A stretch of 5,397 nucleotides of DNA. It comes from UBA6168 sp964442355. GTDB taxonomy: Bacteria; Bacteroidota; Bacteroidia; Chitinophagales; Saprospiraceae. Below the pieces are notes generated by a model. The model was given only the letters and a program-made list of their open reading frames with translations, was not told where the DNA came from and searched no databases. The stretch spans positions 1-5,397 of the forward strand of contig CAYTZS010000275.1 of assembly GCA_964442355.1 (NCBI GenBank). Direction: 5' to 3'. The position numbers and the translations under genes are program-made. Positions 1 to 5,397 of this stretch are shown here, piece after piece; the stretch's first letter is position 1, and each line of letters starts with the position of its first letter.

Positions 1-2
1 GC

Positions 3-67
3 AAAACCGCCGAAAACCCAATTTTTGAACCAGCCAGTTGCTCAAAATTCGGGATCACTCATGTTTT
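3..67. repeat. Left arm of a 65-bp terminal inverted repeat
   Basis: Read 5'->3', this arm matches the reverse complement of 5333-5397, base i pairing with base 5400-i. Hand alignment gives 61 identities in 65 positions and no gaps. The mismatches are at 36, 37, 52 and 56, and the outermost 33 bases (3-35) are identical. Similarity stops at base 68. Bases 1-2 lie outside the arm as far as can be seen, but the partner flank beyond 5397 is not in the window, so the true outer edge is unknown. The arm has no convincing coding content. Long, nearly identical, oppositely oriented ends are typical of transposon termini and of invertible segments; which applies here is not shown. Confidence 0.93.
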
Positions 68-158
68 TTTCCAATTTTCGAAGCGCGTTGACTACCTGTC
101 ACTTCTGCTCTTTGGATGACTTAATTCCTTCCTGTGACTGGTATTTCTACATGAGTGC

Positions 159-190
159 TTGGTGCGTCGGGGCATATTTGCTTACCTTTG
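159..190 (+). promoter_or_regulatory. Candidate Bacteroidota sigma-A-type promoter
   Basis: TACCTTTG at 183-190 matches the Bacteroidota -7 consensus TAnnTTTG exactly. A TTG at 159-161 lies 21 bases upstream, compatible with the -33 element and its usual spacing of about 19-21 bases. Transcription would begin near base 197 and read rightward into the large gene, giving a leader of roughly 185 nt before ATG 382. The promoter is inside the inverted repeats, so it would travel or flip with the gene. The -7 match is exact but short, so chance occurrence is possible. Confidence 0.4.
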
Positions 191-336
191 TACGCTGGTT
201 TACTCACTGCTTTGTGGCCAAATAATGGTCATGCCTTCAATTGACATTGTATTGTAAATTGCAAAATTCCTTTCCCGGCCTTCAACAGTCGGCAGAGTTG
301 CTTTGCCGTCGAGTCATTCCCTTTTTTAACAATAAA

Positions 337-361
337 CTCAAGTGCCAACCTTGGCGTTGAG
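337..361 (+). promoter_or_regulatory. Hairpin immediately upstream of the start codon
   Basis: CTCAA (337-341) pairs with TTGAG (357-361), and GCCA (344-347) pairs with TGGC (352-355) around an ACCT loop. This gives a nine-pair stem with a 2x1 internal loop, ending 20 bases before ATG 382. It swallows the first base of the alternative GTG start at 361, which argues for initiation at 382. It could affect translation or mRNA stability, but no regulator or ligand can be inferred. Confidence 0.3.
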
Positions 362-381
362 TGGCAATTCTTACAAATCTT

Positions 382-3300
382 ATGAACAAACAACATTCTT
401 TCTCTATTGCCATGGGCATGTCTTTGTCCAGGGTGGCCAAGGTCGTCGTACTTTTGGTAATCTCACTTCTTTCAAATAACCTCATTGCGCAGCCATGCGA
501 CACGACGTTCGTTCGCCGTATCGGCAGCTTTGGGCCATCTGAACGGGCTTTCAAAATCCTGCCTGCGCCAAACGGCAACTTGCTCATTGGCGGCTCCAAG
601 TCAAATGCGGCGTTGCTCATGATGGTGACGCCCGACGGGAACATCGTGTGGGAGCGAACCTTTGACTTCAGTTCCGGCGACGATTTTGTCTATGAAATGC
701 TCCTTGACGCTGAGGGGAAATTGGTGCTAGTGGGCAGGGACGTGCTCAACCCCGCATCTTACAGTTTCGCGATGCGCTACGATTACCAAACCCATTCGGT
801 GCTTTGGTCTCGGAAAATGTCCAGTCCCACCAATACCCGTTTTGAAGGGCTGCTGGAGTCGCCGAACGGCAATTTCATGGTTTACGGTACCACTCAAACC
901 AGCGGTGGCGGGCAGGATAACCTCATGCTTGAATTAAATAAAAGCAATGGTGCCACAACATGGATTAAATCGTTTAGCAATGGCCCGACCGATGTTTTTT
1001 TGGATGCCATTATAAAAAATGGCGCTTATTATACCGCTAATGTGCAGCGATATGGGTCTGGAATTGAGAAGATACGGGCCGCTGTATCCAAGTTGGATAT
1101 AAGTGGCAACCAGCTATGGACAAATAGTTATGTCAAAGACCAAACGGCCAATGCAAGGCTTTATGCCTATTCGATAAATGCCGTCAATGATACATTGGTG
1201 GTATATGGACATGGTGATTTGACAGGTATAAATGATGCTAATTATTCCCTGCAATTATTCACCACTGACCTCAATGGCAATATTATTTGGGCAAAAAACT
1301 ACCAATTGCCCGGCACCAACCACAATGCTGGTAAGGTAGTGCCAGTGGCCGACGGATATGTCATACATGGCACTTATACAAAGGCGCTAAGGACGGAAAT
1401 ATTTATTATAAAGGTTAATAAACAAGGCACTGTGGTTTGGGCCAAAAGCATAGGTGGCACTGAAAACGAGACCAGCCGCTCCATGGCTTATCACGATGGG
1501 TACATCTATTTTGTTGGGCATACCAATGAGTTTGATACAGGGCAGGATATATTGTTCGGTAAAATGTCGCTCGACGGCGAGATACTTGGGCCTGGTTGTT
1601 CCTACGTCGAAACCGTTCAAGTCACCACTTCCAACCTGAACAACCCGTACAGCGGTCAGGCAAATATGTCCACAGTGGCTGTGAACTTCTCGCTGACCAA
1701 TGCCGTGGTTCCCTCGGTTGCCGTTGCTTCGCCAGTGGTGGACATAGCCGGCTGTGGCTGCCAAGCGCCGGGCGTTTGTTCCAATTTGTTGCTCAACGCA
1801 AGTTTCGAGAACAGCTTTGCAGGCTGGAGCATCACCGGAGATGTCAGCACGACAGCTGATGCACACAGCGGGGCAAGTGCTGCCAAGATTTGCGGTAGCT
1901 CGCCCGGCAGCGTCAGCCAGATTTACCCAGCACAGGCAGGCGAGTCCTTCACGGCTTCCATTTGGGCCAAAACCGACAACCCACCTTCGAACGCATTTGC
2001 CCAATTGCGGTTCTTGAACGCATCCTTCACGCCGTTGGCGAGTGGCAACGACCAGCAGTTTTTTTACAGCAATGTTTACGACCAGTACAACCTCAGCGCC
2101 GTTGCTCCGACGGGCACGGCCTACGTCCACTTCATGGTCTGGAAGCAAGGCAACGCCTGCACAACCTTTGACGAAATGGAGCTTTGCAAGCAAGTGACAA
2201 TCCCAATCCTGCCCGATTTGACCGTAACGGGCTTGAATGTGTTGAGCAGTCCTGTTGCGCAAGGAGTGGCCTTGCCCGTTGAGTTTACTTTGTCGAATGT
2301 TGGAACGGGGGCGGTTGCTGGGAGCTACAACGTAAAGATTTACGCCAGCCCCACACCTACTTTGGGCCAAAACAGCGTGTTGATGGCCAGTATTTCTCAA
2401 CAAAACACGGCGGTAGGTGCTGCATTGAACCTGTCCGCATCGCCAATACTTCCGGCATCCTTCACGCCCGGCAACTACTACCTCGTCGTGGTGGCTGACA
2501 GCGATTTGAGCGTTCAGGAGTCGAACGAAAACAACAACTCTGCGGCTGTGCCTTTTGCTATTGCGCCGCCAAACAATTGCGTTGGCAACTTGGTGCTTAC
2601 TACCCAAGCTCAGGTGGACGCCTTCCCCAACTGCACTGTTTTTGATGGCAGCATTACCATCGCAGGTGCGGACATCCACGACCTCACACCACTGAGCATG
2701 TTGCAGGAAGTGACCAATGGGCTGACCATCCAAAACAACCCAACCTTGGTTAGTTTGGCTGGACTGGACAACTTGGTTTCCGTTGGAACTTTGACGGTGA
2801 GCAACAACGCCACTTTGCCCGCTTGTTGCGGTGTTTTTCCATTGCTGAATACGAACGGCGTAAGCGGTACGGTCACCATCCAAAACAACCTGCCCGGTTG
2901 CAACAGCGAGCCAGAAATTATCTCAGATTGCACGCCCGTTGGCGGCGGTATTGACCTTTCCATCACCATCATCAGCCCTGCCACTGCGCCTATTTACACC
3001 AGTTACCCGGTGGCCGTCAAAGTCACCAACACAGGCAGTTTGCCTGCTACTGGCGTCAAGGTTGTTTGCCAAAAACCAACAGGCGTCGTGTACACGGGCG
3101 GCAATGAATTTACAGCAACACAAGGCAGTTTTGGCCCATTGACGAGCCAAGAATGGGTGGTGGGCAGCCTCGCTCCCGGCGCTTCCGCTACGCTGACGGT
3201 CAATTATTTTCTGCTCCAAAACACGCTGCCCGTTGTGTATGCTCAAGTGACTGCCGCCAACGAGCCCGATGCTGACTCGACCCCGAACAACGGCACACCG

Positions 3301-5298
3301 CCCACCCCGAACGAAGACGATGAGGCATCCAGCACAGGTACGCCACCCCCGCCACCGCCCGCACAGCCGGACTTGAACTTGAGCGACTTGGTCGCCCCGG
3401 CCTCCACGTCGCCGGGCATCGGCAATTTCACATTTACCCTCAAAAACACGGGCAATGCCGCTGTTCAAGGCAACTACCACATCGGCAGCTTCCTCTCCAC
3501 GGACAATGTTTTGAGCGCAGACGACTACCAATTTGCTACCATTCCAGAGCAAAACACGGCGGTCGGCAGCTTCAACCGCACAGGGTCTTACCTCATCCCG
3601 ACAGGTTTCACGCCCGGCAACTACTACCTGATTGTGAAGGTGGACGTAGGAAGTTTCATCACAGAAAGCAACGAGAACAACAACACGGTGAGCAGGCCAA
3701 TAGCGGTCACAGGCGTTGCCTGCAACGGCAATTACATCCTCACCACACAAGCCGAAGTAAACGCCTTCCCTGCCTGCGACTTCGTCAACGGCAACCTGCG
3801 CATCGCCGGAGCTGACATCGTTGATTTGACGCCGTTGACCAGTCTAACGGGCGTTTCCGGCCTGCTGGAAATCCAGAATAACACCACACTGACGAGCCTC
3901 GCCGGGCTGCACAACCTGACCAGCGTCGGCGGGCTACTGATGAGCAACAATCCAGTGCTGGCAAGCCTTTCGCCACTGGCCAGCCTCAGCAGCGACGCCA
4001 TTTTTCCGCTCGTCGTGGAGAACCACGCCGCACTGACAAACTTGAACGGACTCCAGGGCATCACCGGGGCCAACTACCTGCGCATTCAAGGCAACGGCAA
4101 CCTCCAAACGCTTGCCGGTCTCGACAATTTGGCCATCGTCCGTGGCGAATTTTTGTTGGTTGGAAACAACTCGCTCCAGCACCTCAATCACCTCCCCAAG
4201 CTCGTTACGCTCCAAAGCAACCTGATTTTGGATGATAATCCGTTGCTTGCCAACCTGAACGGCTTGAGCAATTTGAAGAACATTGGCGGCATCCTTTTCG
4301 TGAATGGCACCAACAGTTTGCTCGATTTGCAAGGCTTGGAAAACGTCGAGACGATGTTTGGTGTGGACATCAAGGACAACCTCCTGCTGCAAAATGTGGA
4401 CGCCCTCAGTGGCATCACCAGCCTGAACTCGCTGCGGGTGCGTGACAACGCCGTGCTCAGCGATTGCTGCGGCCTTTACCCCGTCCTGAGTGCAAACGGC
4501 GTGAGCGGCGTTATCGAGATTTCGGGCAACCCCAGTGGTTGCAACAGCAGCTTGGACATTGTCGCCAACTGCACCCCGCAAGGCGTTGACCTGCAAATGA
4601 CCATGTTAGCCACGAACCCCTCGCCGGGCATTTACACTTCATTTCCTGTCAAACTGACCATCACCAATTCGGGCGGGCAAGCCGCAACGGGCGTGTCCGT
4701 GCATTTCCCCAAGCCCGTGGGCGTCGTCTATGTCGGGGGTAACGAGTTCACGGCTTCGAAGGGTGCTTTCAACGCCTTCGGCAATGAACAGTGGTACATC
4801 GGCAATCTCGCCGCTGGTGAATCCGCCACGCTGACGGTCAACTACTTCCTGCTGACCAGCAATGCACTGAAACCCTTCGCCCAAGTGGTCGCCTGCAACG
4901 AACCCGACCCGGACAGCACCCCAAACAACGGTGCATCGCCAAACCCCGCCGAAGACGATGAGACGGTGGTCGTCATCAACGGTTTTTCAGGGGGCAGCGG
5001 CAATTCAATCGCTACCAGCGACAACCGCCGCCGATTGGCTTTCGACCGTATTTACCCCAATCCTGCCAAGTACACGGTTTCGTTCGAACTTCATTCAAGG
5101 TACGACCAGTCCGCTACCCTTGATTTTTACAACCAGCAGGGGCAATTGGTACACACGATGGAAGCGCAGTTGGAGAAAGGCCGAAATGTTTTGGAGGTTA
5201 TTGTAAGCGATTGGAAATCAGGTGCTTACAACATGATTTTAAGAGGGGAGGAGGGCTTGCCCGCTTACGGGCGGTTCTTGAAAATTTGGGAAGAGTAA
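382..5298 (+). CDS. Giant multidomain secreted protein with T9SS type A sorting domain (propeller, CBM-like, 2x CARDB-LRR-DUF11)
   Basis: The frame is open from GTG 361 to TAA 5296-5298 (1645 codons; residue numbers here count from that GTG). ATG 382 (Met8) is preferred because GTG 361 lies at the edge of a hairpin; ATG 412 and 418 are also possible. A hydrophobic segment at 28-43 ending LIA|Q marks a signal peptide. Residues 60-410 form a beta-propeller-like region with G-x-x-x-W motifs (Trp 97, 149, 201, 253, 310, 360; spacing 50-57). After a Cys-rich linker (464-473), a CBM4/9-like jelly roll opens with NLLLNASFE (475-611). CARDB, LRR and DUF11 domains follow twice (618-988, 1003-1534), separated by a proline run (995-1000). 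The C-terminus (1562-1645) starts IYPNPA and has the type A sorting-domain pattern, so the protein should cross the outer membrane through T9SS and be anchored or released. No catalytic motif is visible. Adhesion or glycan/protein binding is inferred from the domains; the substrate is unknown. The gene is complete, with no frameshift. I recognise no gene symbol. Confidence 0.93.
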   Translation: MNKQHSFSIAMGMSLSRVAKVVVLLVISLLSNNLIAQPCDTTFVRRIGSFGPSERAFKILPAPNGNLLIGGSKSNAALLMMVTPDGNIVWERTFDFSSGDDFVYEMLLDAEGKLVLVGRDVLNPASYSFAMRYDYQTHSVLWSRKMSSPTNTRFEGLLESPNGNFMVYGTTQTSGGGQDNLMLELNKSNGATTWIKSFSNGPTDVFLDAIIKNGAYYTANVQRYGSGIEKIRAAVSKLDISGNQLWTNSYVKDQTANARLYAYSINAVNDTLVVYGHGDLTGINDANYSLQLFTTDLNGNIIWAKNYQLPGTNHNAGKVVPVADGYVIHGTYTKALRTEIFIIKVNKQGTVVWAKSIGGTENETSRSMAYHDGYIYFVGHTNEFDTGQDILFGKMSLDGEILGPGCSYVETVQVTTSNLNNPYSGQANMSTVAVNFSLTNAVVPSVAVASPVVDIAGCGCQAPGVCSNLLLNASFENSFAGWSITGDVSTTADAHSGASAAKICGSSPGSVSQIYPAQAGESFTASIWAKTDNPPSNAFAQLRFLNASFTPLASGNDQQFFYSNVYDQYNLSAVAPTGTAYVHFMVWKQGNACTTFDEMELCKQVTIPILPDLTVTGLNVLSSPVAQGVALPVEFTLSNVGTGAVAGSYNVKIYASPTPTLGQNSVLMASISQQNTAVGAALNLSASPILPASFTPGNYYLVVVADSDLSVQESNENNNSAAVPFAIAPPNNCVGNLVLTTQAQVDAFPNCTVFDGSITIAGADIHDLTPLSMLQEVTNGLTIQNNPTLVSLAGLDNLVSVGTLTVSNNATLPACCGVFPLLNTNGVSGTVTIQNNLPGCNSEPEIISDCTPVGGGIDLSITIISPATAPIYTSYPVAVKVTNTGSLPATGVKVVCQKPTGVVYTGGNEFTATQGSFGPLTSQEWVVGSLAPGASATLTVNYFLLQNTLPVVYAQVTAANEPDADSTPNNGTPPTPNEDDEASSTGTPPPPPPAQPDLNLSDLVAPASTSPGIGNFTFTLKNTGNAAVQGNYHIGSFLSTDNVLSADDYQFATIPEQNTAVGSFNRTGSYLIPTGFTPGNYYLIVKVDVGSFITESNENNNTVSRPIAVTGVACNGNYILTTQAEVNAFPACDFVNGNLRIAGADIVDLTPLTSLTGVSGLLEIQNNTTLTSLAGLHNLTSVGGLLMSNNPVLASLSPLASLSSDAIFPLVVENHAALTNLNGLQGITGANYLRIQGNGNLQTLAGLDNLAIVRGEFLLVGNNSLQHLNHLPKLVTLQSNLILDDNPLLANLNGLSNLKNIGGILFVNGTNSLLDLQGLENVETMFGVDIKDNLLLQNVDALSGITSLNSLRVRDNAVLSDCCGLYPVLSANGVSGVIEISGNPSGCNSSLDIVANCTPQGVDLQMTMLATNPSPGIYTSFPVKLTITNSGGQAATGVSVHFPKPVGVVYVGGNEFTASKGAFNAFGNEQWYIGNLAAGESATLTVNYFLLTSNALKPFAQVVACNEPDPDSTPNNGASPNPAEDDETVVVINGFSGGSGNSIATSDNRRRLAFDRIYPNPAKYTVSFELHSRYDQSATLDFYNQQGQLVHTMEAQLEKGRNVLEVIVSDWKSGAYNMILRGEEGLPAYGRFLKIWEE
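2212..3324 (+). repeat. Module copy 1: CARDB + short LRR + DUF11-like
   Basis: First copy of a three-domain unit inside the large gene (residues 618-988). CARDB spans 618-737 and ends in the usual ESNENNN motif (720-726). The LRR block spans 740-859: a Cys-bounded cap (C740, C758), about four units of the type LTIQNNPTLVSLAGL, then a C-terminal cap with C822-C823, C847 and C857. The DUF11-like domain spans 864-988 and ends in DSTPNNG (972-978) followed by EDDE (985-988). Copy 2 at 3367-4962 follows the same order. Identity persists in DNA at places: 2401-2414 equals 3550-3563, and 2461-2483 equals 3607-3629. Confidence 0.85.
3367..4962 (+). repeat. Module copy 2: CARDB + expanded LRR + DUF11-like
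   Basis: Second copy of the unit (residues 1003-1534). CARDB spans 1003-1116, again with ESNENNN (1102-1108). The LRR block spans 1121-1407 and has about eleven units of 23-25 residues with the pattern L.I..N..L..L.GL.NL..VGG, against about four in copy 1. Its caps match copy 1: C1121 and C1139 at the front; C1369-C1370, NGVSG, C1394 and C1404 at the back. The DUF11-like domain spans 1409-1534, with YVGGNEFTA (YTGGNEFTA in copy 1) and a DSTPNNG...EDDE end. The inter-copy offset is 382 residues in CARDB and 546 in DUF11, so the size difference of 164 residues lies wholly between the LRR caps. The LRRs resemble the receptor L-domain-like type, an assignment made from the pattern alone. Confidence 0.85.
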
Positions 5299-5315
5299 AA
5301 AACATTGGTCTTTCC

Positions 5316-5332
5316 GTGTTTGGGACAAACAC
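5316..5332 (+). terminator. Candidate 3' hairpin, possible weak terminator
   Basis: GTGTTTG (5316-5322) and CAAACAC (5326-5332) form a perfect seven-pair stem with a three-base GGA loop, 17 bases after the stop codon and directly touching the right inverted-repeat arm. No run of T follows on the plus strand, so a classical intrinsic terminator is not supported. It may act as an mRNA 3' stabiliser or a weak terminator. Confidence 0.3.
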
Positions 5333-5397
5333 AAAACATGAGTCATCTCGAATTTTGAGCAAAGGGCTGGTTCAAAAATTGGGTTTTCGGCGGTTTT
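5333..5397. repeat. Right arm of a 65-bp terminal inverted repeat
   Basis: Inverted copy of 3-67 with four substitutions and no indels. It begins 34 bases after the stop codon of the large gene and runs to the last base of the window, so it may continue outside. The perfect block is the outer 33 bases (5365-5397); the substitutions all lie in the inner half, at 5344, 5348, 5363 and 5364. This pattern of strictly conserved outer ends and looser inner part is common for sites recognised by a transposase or recombinase, but two copies are too few to prove selection. Confidence 0.93.

Larger units (their letters stand above)
68..381 (+). other. Non-coding leader region between left arm and gene
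   Basis: About 310 bases without a supportable gene. A 66-codon frame (25-225, TTG start inside the repeat arm) has no recognisable domain, no likely start signal and a composition of random-frame type, so it is not called. The region holds a Bacteroidota-type promoter candidate (159-190) and an imperfect hairpin (337-361), described separately. Nothing resembling a tRNA, a known riboswitch or a CRISPR repeat was seen. Confidence 0.6.
3..5397. mobile_element. Candidate non-autonomous cassette: one T9SS cargo gene between terminal inverted repeats
   Basis: The two 65-bp arms enclose exactly one complete gene with its leader and 3' tail. No open frame on either strand resembles a transposase, integrase or invertase; the other long frames are antisense or shifted shadows of the large gene. 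By analogy with mobile insertion cassettes (IS-type ends carrying passenger genes but no transposase), this could be mobilised in trans. No target-site duplication can be tested, because only two bases lie outside the left arm and none outside the right. Alternatives are an invertible segment, or two independent copies of a dispersed intergenic repeat that happen to face each other. Confidence 0.35.

Noticed and set aside
20..27. AATTTTTG in the left arm (and its mirror in the right arm) as inward-facing -7 elements
   Set aside because: It is one base off TAnnTTTG in low-complexity AT sequence, and any -33 element would lie outside the window.
25..225. Small plus-strand frame of 66 codons starting in the left repeat arm
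   Set aside because: It has a TTG start inside the inverted repeat and no domain or plausible signal. The candidate promoter at 159-190 lies inside the frame, so this promoter could not express it.
241..262. TTGACA at 241-246 with AT-rich DNA after it, as a second promoter
   Set aside because: No -10 or TAnnTTTG element lies at a suitable distance; the nearest (TAAATTGC, 255-262) matches only partly and is too close.
337..361. Hairpin as an intrinsic terminator for a leftward transcript
   Set aside because: No minus-strand gene reads into it from the right, and the following minus-strand bases are interrupted (TTTATTGTTAAAA) rather than a T run.
282..644. Minus-strand frame of 120 codons across the gene start
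   Set aside because: It is antisense to the signal-peptide region, shows no family resemblance, and has no promoter or start context. Treated as a shadow.
1387..2883. Long antisense open frame (498 codons) within the large gene
   Set aside because: It shares its register with other long antisense frames (2923-3750, 3934-4596) in the GC-rich, repetitive part of the gene. Its translation has no recognisable domain and an odd His/Arg/Val/Gln-rich composition. It is best explained as a codon-bias shadow.
3721..4581. The periodic LRR-coding DNA as a CRISPR-like or satellite array
   Set aside because: The periodicity (about 69-75 bp) is at the protein level in a continuous reading frame. The DNA units are not identical and there are no spacers.

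Overview
The window looks like chromosomal DNA of a member of the Bacteroidota, most likely a Saprospira-type (Saprospiraceae or Lewinella-like) organism. The evidence is one giant secreted protein with a signal peptide ending in ...IAQ and a C-terminal type IX secretion (T9SS) type A sorting domain. Its body is built from modules common in that group (CARDB, L-domain-like leucine-rich repeats, DUF11-like domains ending in a DSTPNNG...EDDE motif). A TAnnTTTG-type promoter is also present. The lineage is an inference from architecture and composition; no taxonomic marker is present.

Layout. Bases 3-67 and 5333-5397 form an inverted repeat of 65 bp with only four mismatches, so the window is almost exactly what lies between, and includes, these two arms. 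Inside it, 68-381 is non-coding leader DNA with a candidate promoter (159-190) and a hairpin (337-361) just before the preferred start codon. One gene (ATG 382, or GTG 361, to TAA 5298, about 1640 codons) fills nearly all the rest. A short 3' tail (5299-5332) with a small hairpin leads straight into the right arm. There is no transposase, integrase or other second gene.

The protein reads, from the N-terminus: signal peptide; a beta-propeller-like region with six regularly spaced G-x-x-x-W motifs (tryptophans 97, 149, 201, 253, 310, 360); a cysteine-rich linker; a carbohydrate-binding-module-like jelly roll (about 475-611); then a three-domain unit, CARDB + LRR + DUF11, present twice (618-988 and 1003-1534); then the T9SS sorting domain (about 1562-1645). 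The second copy has an LRR array about 164 residues longer than the first, inserted between conserved cysteine caps. A stretch of clearly lower GC (about 920-1550) lies inside the propeller and suggests a mosaic gene.

The most unusual feature is the pairing of a complete, apparently self-contained surface or secreted adhesin-like gene with long terminal inverted repeats and no recombination enzyme. This fits either a passively mobilised cassette (cargo moved by an enzyme encoded elsewhere) or a segment that could invert. Neither can be proved from this window alone.
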